From Rhodanobacter sp. B05 (lineage in GTDB: Bacteria > Pseudomonadota > Gammaproteobacteria > Xanthomonadales > Rhodanobacteraceae), in the NCBI RefSeq assembly GCF_002001085.1, contig NZ_MUNU01000017.1:124001-188000 (forward strand): a stretch of DNA of 64,000 nucleotides. Reading direction: 5' to 3'. Position 1 is the stretch's first letter, and each line of letters begins with the position of its first letter. The position numbers were made by a program, and so were the translations under genes. This document shows positions 47,038-54,047 of this stretch, piece after piece. The notes beneath the pieces are model-generated. The model was not told where the DNA came from and did no database searches. It saw nothing but the letters and a program-made list of their open reading frames with translations.

Positions 47038-47346
47038 TCAGGGTTTGCCGGGCTCACTCTCGAGCGCGGCGTTGAGCTTGCTGCGCAAGCCGGCGAGGCC
47101 GTCGCTGAGGCGCTGGCTCTGCCCTTCATGCTGCTTGCGCAGGTTCATGAATTCGTGCGCGACGCTGATCGCCGTGAGCACTGCCAGCCGTTCGAAACTG
47201 GGCGCCTTGGCGTTGGCGCGCAGTTCGCGCATCTTGCGATCTAGGTAGCCGGCGGCCTCGAGCAGGCCGTCGCGCTCTTCGGGCGCGCAGGCAATCAGGA
47301 ATTCGCGATCGATCAGTCGCAGCGCGACCGGTTCATTGCTGGACAT
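47038..47346 (-). CDS. zapA: Cell division protein ZapA
   Basis: The product is 102 residues. A small beta domain (VALRLIDREFLIACAPEER) is followed by a long helix (about 35-95) with AAGYLDRKMRELRAN and LAVLTAISVAHEFMNLRKQHE. ZapA dimerises through this coiled coil and bundles FtsZ. The ATG at 47346 is eight bases past the stop of the upstream gene. In most gammaproteobacteria the 6S RNA gene ssrS follows zapA; here the 46 bases downstream lead straight into the end of hsdR, so ssrS is not in its usual place. Confidence 0.93.
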   Translation of the reverse strand: MSSNEPVALRLIDREFLIACAPEERDGLLEAAGYLDRKMRELRANAKAPSFERLAVLTAISVAHEFMNLRKQHEGQSQRLSDGLAGLRSKLNAALESEPGKP

Positions 47347-47354
47347 GGTTTCCA

Positions 47355-47588
47355 TTAGCCGTTGCTTTCAAGCGATTTCAGTCGCTGGATCATCGCCTCG
47401 ACGCGGCTGCGTGCCTGCTCGTTGCGGGCCAGCAGGCCGGCGCGTTCGCCCGACAACTGTTCCTGGCTCTGGCGCAGGCTGCGATTCTCCTCGCCGAGCC
47501 GGCGCACGGTATCGAGCAGATGGTCCAGTTGCCGGCCCAGGGCCGCCAACTCTTGCTGGACAGGGTCAACATGGTCTGGCGTACTCAT
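47355..47588 (-). CDS. TIGR02449/ZapB-like coiled-coil protein
   Basis: The product is 77 residues and almost entirely one coiled coil. Leu and charged residues are spaced in heptads from about residue 11 (LAALGRQLDHLLDTVRRLGE) to residue 74. Its size and its position immediately before zapA match the TIGR02449 family, often described as ZapB-like, which is thought to link ZapA to chromosome organisation. It would be cotranscribed with zapA. It is divergent from ygfB. Confidence 0.85.
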   Translation of the reverse strand: MSTPDHVDPVQQELAALGRQLDHLLDTVRRLGEENRSLRQSQEQLSGERAGLLARNEQARSRVEAMIQRLKSLESNG

Positions 47589-47693
47589 GCGCGAAACTAT
47601 AGCAGGACGCCAGCGGAAATCCGCGCGGTGGTCGGCAGTGCGAAGGAAGCCTCGCCACTGCATTAAACTGGGGCATTTGAGCAGGAGCCGCAC

Positions 47694-48257
47694 GTGACGG
47701 ATATCGATGGGGTCAGCCATGACGAGCTCGCGGCACTGGGCGTGCGCCTGCGCCTGGGCAGCGGGGCCAGCGAGCTGCATGGCTCGCTGACCGGTTACCT
47801 GGCCGGCGGCGGTTCCCTGCGCGGAAGACCGGTGCTGGCTGCCCTCGAGCTCGATGGCGAGGCGGTCGATGCCAGCGCGCCGGACCAGGCGCAGCTGGAC
47901 CGGCTGGCGCAGCAGACCCGGGCCGGGTTGGCCGACACGGAGCTCGGCTTCGAGCCGTTGCTGCCGGACGACGACCGGCCGCTGGCCGAGCGCGCCGAAG
48001 CGATGGTCGACTGGTGCCGCGGCTTCCTCGGCGGCTTCGGCCTGGGCGGTGCCGCCGCGCATGCGCCGCTGTCGGACGAGGCGCAGGAGATCCTGCGCGA
48101 CCTGGGCACGGTAGCCGGCTCGTCGTTCGATTTCGGCAACGAGAGCGAGGACGAGGACGCCTTGATCGAGGTGCACGAGTTCGTGCGCATGGCCGCCATG
48201 CTGTTGTTCACCGAGTGCAACACAGGCGACCCGTCGCGCGGCGGAACCCTGCATTGA
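47694..48257 (+). CDS. ygfB: YgfB family protein (UPF0149)
   Basis: The product is 187 residues and starts at a GTG at 47694. UPF0149 features are visible: ASELHGSLTGYLAGG near the start, WCRGFLGGFGLG in the middle (about 107-118), and EDALIEVHEFVRMAAMLLFTE near the end. The family is helical and lies before pepP in many gammaproteobacteria. In Pseudomonas, YgfB influences beta-lactam resistance through ampDh3 regulation (from memory). The last codons overlap the pepP TTG start as TTGA, so translation is coupled. Confidence 0.88.
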   Translation: MTDIDGVSHDELAALGVRLRLGSGASELHGSLTGYLAGGGSLRGRPVLAALELDGEAVDASAPDQAQLDRLAQQTRAGLADTELGFEPLLPDDDRPLAERAEAMVDWCRGFLGGFGLGGAAAHAPLSDEAQEILRDLGTVAGSSFDFGNESEDEDALIEVHEFVRMAAMLLFTECNTGDPSRGGTLH

Positions 48258-49594
48258 TTCCCGCCGCGGCAGACCTGGCGGGCCTGGCGATCACGACCGA
48301 CGAATTTGCGCGTCGTCGCCGCCAGCTGATGCGGATGGCGGGCACCGATGCGGTGGTGCTGGTGGCGGCCGCGCCCGAGCGCATGCGCAACGCGGATGCG
48401 GCGTGGCCGTACCGACAGGATTCGGATTTCCACTACCTGGCGGGCTTTCCCGAATCCGATGCGGTGCTGGCGCTGTTGCCGGGGCGACAGCACGGCGAGG
48501 CGGTGCTGTTTTGCCGCGAGCGCGATCCCGAACACGAGCGCTGGCACGGCCGCGGCATCGGCACCGAGCAGGCCGTATCGGCCTACGGCATGGACGACGC
48601 GTTCCCGATCGAGGACATCGACGACATCCTGCCCGGCATGATCGAGGGTCGTGCCCGGATGTATTGCCATTTCGGCCACGAGCCGGGGTTCGACGCGCAA
48701 CTGTTGGGCTGGATGCGCCGCCTGCGCCAGCTGCGCGGTGGCGGCGTGGTGCCGAAGGAATTCGTGGCGCTGGGCCACCTGCTGCACGATCTGCGGCTGT
48801 TCAAGTCGCGCGCCGAACTGAAGCTGATGCGCGCCTCGGCGGCGATTGCGGTGGAGGCGCAGCTGGCCGCGCTGCGACTGGCGCGGCCAGGCCGGCACGA
48901 ATACGAGATTGAGGCCGAACTGCTCGGTGTGATCCGCCGCCACGGCGCGGTGCCCGCGTTCGCGCCCACCGTCGCCGGTGGTGCGAATGCCTGCGTGATG
49001 CACTACCAGAGCAATCGCGCATCGTTGCGCGAGGGCGAGTTGCTGCTGATCGATGCCGGCGCGGAACTGGATTGCTACGCCTCCGACATCAGCCGCACGT
49101 TTCCGCTCAGTGGTCGCTACAGCCGCGAGCAGCGGGCGCTGTACGAGGTGGTGCTGGCCGCGCAGCTGGCGGCGATCGACGAGGTACGGCCCGGCCGGCC
49201 GTTCGACGCTTCGCACAACGCGGCGGTGCGCGTGCTGGCCGAAGGCCTGTGCGAACTGGGCCTGCTCGGTGGCGACGCCGATGCGGCGATTGCCGCGGGC
49301 AGCTACCGGCGCTTCTTCGCCGCCAAGACCGGCCACTGGCTGGGCCTGGACGTGCACGACGTGGGCGACTACCGCATCGACGGCGAATCGCGCCTGCTCG
49401 AACCGGGCATGGTGCTGACGGTGGAACCGGGCCTGTATATCGCGGCGGACGATCGGTCGGTGCAGGAGCGCTGGCGCGGCATCGGCATCCGCATCGAGGA
49501 CGATGTGGTGGTGACCCGCGAGGGCCATGAGGTGCTTACCGCAGCGATGCCGAAGGAAGCCGGCCAGATCGAGGCGTTGCTGGCCGCGCGTTGA
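48254..49594 (+). CDS. pepP: Xaa-Pro aminopeptidase
   Basis: The product is 446 residues and cleaves N-terminal residues before proline. The N-terminal domain (about 1-175) includes ITTDEFARRRRQL and YRQDSDFHYLAGFPESDAV, the usual PepP beginning. The C-terminal pita-bread domain binds two metals: the Asp in LLIDAGAELDCYASDISR, the His in HWLGLDVHDVG, the Glu in VEPGLYI and the Glu in GIRIEDDVVV. The TTG start at 48254 overlaps the ygfB stop and is the only way to keep ITTDEF in the protein; no ATG exists before it. The genes form the ygfB-pepP operon seen in relatives. Confidence 0.94.
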   Translation: MIPAAADLAGLAITTDEFARRRRQLMRMAGTDAVVLVAAAPERMRNADAAWPYRQDSDFHYLAGFPESDAVLALLPGRQHGEAVLFCRERDPEHERWHGRGIGTEQAVSAYGMDDAFPIEDIDDILPGMIEGRARMYCHFGHEPGFDAQLLGWMRRLRQLRGGGVVPKEFVALGHLLHDLRLFKSRAELKLMRASAAIAVEAQLAALRLARPGRHEYEIEAELLGVIRRHGAVPAFAPTVAGGANACVMHYQSNRASLREGELLLIDAGAELDCYASDISRTFPLSGRYSREQRALYEVVLAAQLAAIDEVRPGRPFDASHNAAVRVLAEGLCELGLLGGDADAAIAAGSYRRFFAAKTGHWLGLDVHDVGDYRIDGESRLLEPGMVLTVEPGLYIAADDRSVQERWRGIGIRIEDDVVVTREGHEVLTAAMPKEAGQIEALLAAR

Positions 49595-49696
49595 TTGCCG
49601 ATGAGGCGAAACGCCGCATGACGCGATGTCGCGCACCACACCTCGTGCACGTTTGCACGCCTATAGTCGAACGATCACTCTCGGGAGGCGCTGGCG

Positions 49697-51073
49697 ATGA
49701 CGGCCGAGTTCCTGTCGCGAATCCAGTTCGGCTTCGTGATGTCGTTCCACATCCTATTTCCGGCCTTCACCATCGGCCTGGCCAGCTGGCTGGTGTTTCT
49801 GGAGGCGCTGTGGCTGCGCCGACGCAGCGAGATGCTGCGTGACCTCTATTTCTTCTGGCTGAAGGTGTTCGCCGGTTCGTTCGGGCTGGGCGTGGTCTCG
49901 GGCATCGTGATGAGCTTCCAGTTCGGCACCAACTGGGCCGGCCTGTCGACGGTGGCGGGCAACGTGCTGGGGCCGCTGCTCAACTACGAGGTGATGACGG
50001 CGTTCTTCCTCGAGGCCACCTTCCTTGGCGTGATGCTGTTCGGCTGGAACCGGGTGAGTCACCGCACGCATTTCATCGCCACCTGCATGGTGGCCTTGGG
50101 TACCTTGATCTCCAGCTTCTGGATTCTCTCGGCCAACAGCTGGATGCAGACGCCACAGGGCTACACGGTCGTCAACGGCGTGATCCAGGCCAGCGACTGG
50201 TGGGCGGCGATCTTCAATCCGTCCTTCCCGACCCGGCTGGTGCACATGGTGCTGGCCTGCTTCCTGAGCACCGCCCTGGTGATCGGTGGCGTGTCGGCGT
50301 GGTACCTGCTGCGCGGCGTCTGGCAGGACAAGGCGCGGCTGATGTTGCGTTGTGCGCTGGTGTTCGTGGCGATCGTGATCCCGCTGCAGATCATCGTGGG
50401 CGACATCTCCGGCCAGGTGGTGCGCGAGTACCAGCCGGCCAAACTGGCGGCGATCGAAGCGCGCTGGACCACCGAGCGCAATGTGCCCCTGACCTTGTTT
50501 GCGTGGCCGGACGACAAGGCCGAAAAAAACGATTACGCCGTCGATGTGCCGCACCTGGGCAGCCTGATCCTCACCCACAGCTGGAGCGGCGAGGTGAAGG
50601 GGCTGAAGGATTTTCCGGCGCAGGACCGACCGCCGGTGGCGGCACCGTTTTTCAGCTTTCGCATCATGGTCGGGCTGGGCCTGTTGATGCTCGCCCTGTC
50701 GGCGCTCGGCCTCCTGCTGTGGTGGCGCCGACGCCTGTTCGACAGCCGCTGGTATCTGCGTTGCTGGATGGCGATGATGCCGGCCGGCTTCATCGCCCTG
50801 TTGACCGGCTGGTACACCGCCGAGATCGGGCGCCAGCCCTGGGTGGTTTATGGCGTGCTGCACACCGTCGATGCGGCCAGCGCGGTGTCGGCCTCCAGCG
50901 TGCTGACCTCGCTGATCGTGTACTTCGTGACTTACATGACCCTGTTCGGCTTCGGCAGCTGGTATCTGCTCAAGGTGCTGCGCGCCGGGCCGGACACGGC
51001 ACCCGTGCGGGTCGGCTTCGGCGCCACCGCGGCGCGGCCGCTGGCGGTGGTCGATGACGGCGGGGAGGAGTGA
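49697..51073 (+). CDS. cydA: Cytochrome bd-type ubiquinol oxidase subunit I (CIO type)
   Basis: The product is 458 residues with about nine membrane helices. Haem ligands are expected at His18 (MSFHILFPAFTIG), the His in RLVHMVLACF and the Met near GDISGQVVREYQP. The quinol-binding loop after GDISGQ is short (KLAAIEARWTTERNVPL, residues about 252-268), as in cyanide-insensitive (CIO) oxidases. The enzyme reduces oxygen to water with quinol. GGGAGG precedes the ATG. Subunit II follows three bases after the stop. Neither a small CydX-like ORF nor cydCD is visible nearby. Confidence 0.94.
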   Translation: MTAEFLSRIQFGFVMSFHILFPAFTIGLASWLVFLEALWLRRRSEMLRDLYFFWLKVFAGSFGLGVVSGIVMSFQFGTNWAGLSTVAGNVLGPLLNYEVMTAFFLEATFLGVMLFGWNRVSHRTHFIATCMVALGTLISSFWILSANSWMQTPQGYTVVNGVIQASDWWAAIFNPSFPTRLVHMVLACFLSTALVIGGVSAWYLLRGVWQDKARLMLRCALVFVAIVIPLQIIVGDISGQVVREYQPAKLAAIEARWTTERNVPLTLFAWPDDKAEKNDYAVDVPHLGSLILTHSWSGEVKGLKDFPAQDRPPVAAPFFSFRIMVGLGLLMLALSALGLLLWWRRRLFDSRWYLRCWMAMMPAGFIALLTGWYTAEIGRQPWVVYGVLHTVDAASAVSASSVLTSLIVYFVTYMTLFGFGSWYLLKVLRAGPDTAPVRVGFGATAARPLAVVDDGGEE

Positions 51074-51075
51074 GC

Positions 51076-52086
51076 ATGGAACTCTCCACGATGCTGCCGG
51101 TGGTCTGGTTCTTCATCATCGGCTTCGCGATCATGATGTACGTGCTGCTGGACGGCTTCGTGCTCGGCATCGGCATCCTCACGCCGTTCGCCGACGACGA
51201 GGCGCAGCAGGAACTGATGATGAACACCGCCGCGCCGATCTGGGACGGCAACGAGACGTGGCTGGTGATGGGCGGCGCCGGGTTGATGGCGGCGTTTCCC
51301 AGGGCCTACGCCACCATCCTGTCGAGCCTGTACCTGCCGATCCTGGCCATGCTGATCGCGCTGATCTTCCGCGGCGTGGCGTTCGAGTTCCGCTTTCGTG
51401 CGCATACGTCGCGGCGGATCTGGGGCGTCGCGTTCCACCTGGGTTCGGTCGTTGCCGCGTTTGCACAGGGATTGATGCTGGGCGCCATCGTCGAGGGCAT
51501 GCCGCTGGAAGGCGGCAAGTACCTGCATGGCACGTTCGCCTGGTTCAGTCCGTTCTCGGTGCTTACCGGCATGGCGCTGGTGTTCGGTTACGGCCTGCTC
51601 GGCGCGACCTGGCTGGTGCTGAAGACCGAAGGCCGCCCGCAGCGCATCGCACGCGACCTGACCCGCCCGCTGATGCTGGCGGTGATCGCGTTCATGCTGA
51701 TGGTCAGCGCGTGGCTGCCGTTCCTGGATTCACGACTGATGGATCGCTGGCTTGCATGGCCGAACTTCCTTTACCTGTCGCCGCTGCCGATCCTGACCAT
51801 CGTGGTCGCCGCATGGCTGTGGCGCGCGGTGCTGGCCAATCGCGAGGTCGCGCCGTTCGTGCTGGCGCTGGGTTTCTTCGCGCTGGGCTTCCTCGGCCTG
51901 GTAGCGGGCATGTGGCCGAACATCGTGCCGCCCACGATGAGCATCTGGGATGCCGCCTCGCCGCCGTCCAGCCAGGGCTTCGTGCTGGTCGGCGCGGTCA
52001 TCATGATCCCGGTGGTGCTGTTCTACACCGCGTACTCGTACCGCGTGTTCCGCGGCAAGGTGCGTGCGGGCGAGGGCTATCACTGA
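51076..52086 (+). CDS. cydB: Cytochrome bd-type ubiquinol oxidase subunit II
   Basis: The product is 336 residues with about eight membrane helices. Conserved CydB segments include WFFIIGFAIMMYVLLDGF, APIWDGNETWLVMGG and AAFPRAYATILSSLYLP. It pairs with CydA. The ATG at 51076 has GGAGG eight bases upstream; the GTG at 51070 overlapping the cydA stop is the other possible start. After the stop there is a heptamer array and a hairpin before the convergent pepQ. Confidence 0.93.
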   Translation: MELSTMLPVVWFFIIGFAIMMYVLLDGFVLGIGILTPFADDEAQQELMMNTAAPIWDGNETWLVMGGAGLMAAFPRAYATILSSLYLPILAMLIALIFRGVAFEFRFRAHTSRRIWGVAFHLGSVVAAFAQGLMLGAIVEGMPLEGGKYLHGTFAWFSPFSVLTGMALVFGYGLLGATWLVLKTEGRPQRIARDLTRPLMLAVIAFMLMVSAWLPFLDSRLMDRWLAWPNFLYLSPLPILTIVVAAWLWRAVLANREVAPFVLALGFFALGFLGLVAGMWPNIVPPTMSIWDAASPPSSQGFVLVGAVIMIPVVLFYTAYSYRVFRGKVRAGEGYH

Positions 52087-52094
52087 TTGGGGCG

Positions 52095-52123
52095 GGGAAT
52101 AGGGAATAGGGAATAGGGATTGG
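52095..52123. repeat. gggaata heptamer array
   Basis: Three copies of gggaata and one gggattg stand in tandem nine bases after the cydB stop. The unit is a variant of the gggattc heptamer at 4744, 31043 and 31461. Confidence 0.8.
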
Positions 52124-52141
52124 GAAGAGCTTGGCACTTGG

Positions 52142-52183
52142 CTCCTCTCTCCCCCGGCGATAGAGCTGCCGGCGGAGAGGGAG
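52142..52183. other. Inverted repeat between cydB and pepQ
   Basis: ctcctctctcccccggc (52142-52158) and gccggcggagagggagc pair with about three mismatches around a short loop. No T run follows. It resembles the CT-rich palindrome found in polA at 22649-22753 and may be a degenerate relative; it could also slow polymerase between the convergent genes. Confidence 0.5.
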
Positions 52184-52196
52184 CTGGCGCATGACT

Positions 52197-53516
52197 CTAA
52201 CCGGCTGCGGCGAATGCATCGCGGGTGAGGTTTTCGGGTGCGTCGTCGGTGCACACCACGTCGTCCTCGATGCGGATGCCGCCGTATTGCCTGAATGCCT
52301 CGACCCTGTCCCAGGCGATCTCCTTCGACACCGGCTTGTCACGCAGTTCGGCCAGCAGCATCTCGATGAAATACAGGCCGGGCTCGATCGTCACCACCAT
52401 GCCCGGCTCCAGCGCGCGGGTCATGCGCAGGTATGGATGGCCGTCCGGACGGGCGATGCTGCCGCCGCGTTCGCTTTGCTGGAAGCCGGCGACGTCGTGC
52501 ACCTCCAGGCCGATCGGGTGGCCGAGGCCGTGCGGGAAGAACGCGCTGCTGACGCCGGATTCGACTGCGCTCTCGGCGCTCATGCGGAAGAAGCCGTGCT
52601 CGCGCAACACGCCGGCCAGCACGTGATGGGCGTGGATGTGCAGGTCGGGATAGCTCTGCCCGGCGCGCACCCTGGTGACGAAACCTTGCTGCGCGGCGTC
52701 GACACTGTCGATCAAGGCCTGGAATTCGGCTGCCTGCGATGACGCGTAGGTGCGCGTGATGTCGCTGGCGTAGCCCGCGGCGCTGGCGCCGGCGTCGATC
52801 AGGAACGAGCGGCTGTGCGCGGGCGGCGTGCGGTCGAAGTTCGTGTAGTGCAATACCGCGCCGTGTTCGTTGAGGGCGACGATGCTGGCGTAGGGCAGCT
52901 CGGCATCGTTCTGCTTCGCCGCCGAGAGGTAGGCCATGTGGATGCCGAATTCGCTTTCGCCGGCGCGGAACGCGGCTTCGGCTGCGCGGTGCGCACGCGC
53001 GCCGACGCGGCTGGCTTCGCGCATCAGCGCCAGTTCGTACGGTGTCTTGTAGCTGCGGTGCCAGTGCAGGGAGTCGAGCACGGCCGGCGGGTTGTTCGCC
53101 TCGACGCCATCGGTGGCGGGGCAGGCGGCGGCGATCACCGCGCGCTTGCCGCTGGGCAATTCGGCCAGCGCGTCGGCGGCGGTGTGCACGATGGTGATGT
53201 CGAAGTGCTCGACCCAGTAGCCATGCGGTGCTTGCGGCACCACGTGCCAATAGTCGCGCGGCTGCACGAAGATCAGCTTCGGCTTGCGGCCCGGCGTGTA
53301 GACGATCCAGCTGCCCGGCACGTCGGTCAGCGGCAGCCAGTGCTTGAAATGCGGATTGGCGACGAACGGGTAATCCTGATCGTCGAGAAACTTGCGCAGC
53401 GGCGTGCCGGCGGCGATCAGCAGGTGGTCGAAGCCGCCCAGCGCGAGTGCCCGGCCGGCGCGCTCGCGCACGATGGCCAGATGGTGCGGATACAGCGGGG
53501 CAAGTTGATCGTGCAT
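52197..53516 (-). CDS. pepQ: Xaa-Pro dipeptidase
   Basis: The product is 439 residues, close to E. coli PepQ (443). The N-terminal domain includes LLIAAGTPLRKFLDDQDYPF. The C-terminal metal-binding pita-bread domain has FLIDAGASAAGYASDITR, FPHGLGHPIGLEVHDVAGF, TIEPGLYFI and RIEDDVVCT, which supply the five metal ligands. It splits Xaa-Pro dipeptides in the cytoplasm. GGAG precedes the ATG at 53516. It is a second M24 peptidase beside pepP, and the two enzymes together clear proline peptides. The 171 bases before the next gene hold nothing I can name. Confidence 0.94.
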   Translation of the reverse strand: MHDQLAPLYPHHLAIVRERAGRALALGGFDHLLIAAGTPLRKFLDDQDYPFVANPHFKHWLPLTDVPGSWIVYTPGRKPKLIFVQPRDYWHVVPQAPHGYWVEHFDITIVHTAADALAELPSGKRAVIAAACPATDGVEANNPPAVLDSLHWHRSYKTPYELALMREASRVGARAHRAAEAAFRAGESEFGIHMAYLSAAKQNDAELPYASIVALNEHGAVLHYTNFDRTPPAHSRSFLIDAGASAAGYASDITRTYASSQAAEFQALIDSVDAAQQGFVTRVRAGQSYPDLHIHAHHVLAGVLREHGFFRMSAESAVESGVSSAFFPHGLGHPIGLEVHDVAGFQQSERGGSIARPDGHPYLRMTRALEPGMVVTIEPGLYFIEMLLAELRDKPVSKEIAWDRVEAFRQYGGIRIEDDVVCTDDAPENLTRDAFAAAG

Positions 53517-53687
53517 GGAGCCTCCTGCAACGGCGGGCTGCCTTGCTGCCGGATCGTCTGCGCGGATCATGACGACGACGGCCATGCGGGCCGTCTGCGC
53601 GCAGGGCCGGAACAGCCCGTGGTGAGATGGGGAAGGGGAAAGCAGACGCCCATGATGCCGTGCGGGCCGCACGACTGCCAGCGGAGC

Positions 53688-54047
53688 TCAGCCCTGCGCC
53701 AACCAGCTTTCGAGCCGGGCGGCGTCGACGTCGGTGATCGCGATGATCCGGTAGCCAGCCCAGATCTGCCCGGAGCTGGCGGCATGCTCGTGCCATTGCT
53801 CCTGGATGCCCACCTCGATCGGTTGCGACTGCACCAGCGCGCGGCCAGTCGCCGGCAAGGCGATGCTGACCTGGTAGAGCGCCTCGCTGCGTGGTGTCTG
53901 CGAGGTGATCAGCAGCATGCCGGTGCTGGAGATGTTGCCCAGATGGCCGATCGGCTCACCGCGGATCACGTCGGTGACGACGGCGTTGCCGGGCGCGCGT
54001 TTGCGCGGCGCGCGGCGCTGATTGACGGGAACGTTGGGCGGGCTCAT
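53688..54047 (-). CDS. PilZ domain protein
   Basis: The product is 119 residues. Both parts of the c-di-GMP site are present: RRAPR (residues 11-15, RxxxR) and NISSTG (38-43, the D/NxSxxG motif with Asn first). The protein is a single PilZ beta barrel with a short tail, so it probably works as a c-di-GMP receptor acting on partners. Its ATG overlaps the stop of the DUF1631 gene (ATGA), so the two are made together and may interact. Nearby genes give no hint of a flagellar or pilus target. Confidence 0.88.
   Translation of the reverse strand: MSPPNVPVNQRRAPRKRAPGNAVVTDVIRGEPIGHLGNISSTGMLLITSQTPRSEALYQVSIALPATGRALVQSQPIEVGIQEQWHEHAASSGQIWAGYRIIAITDVDAARLESWLAQG

Noticed and set aside
53517..53687. 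A riboswitch or small gene between pepQ and the PilZ gene
   Set aside because: There are GC-rich stretches but no conserved fold or frame with a ribosome site; nothing to support.
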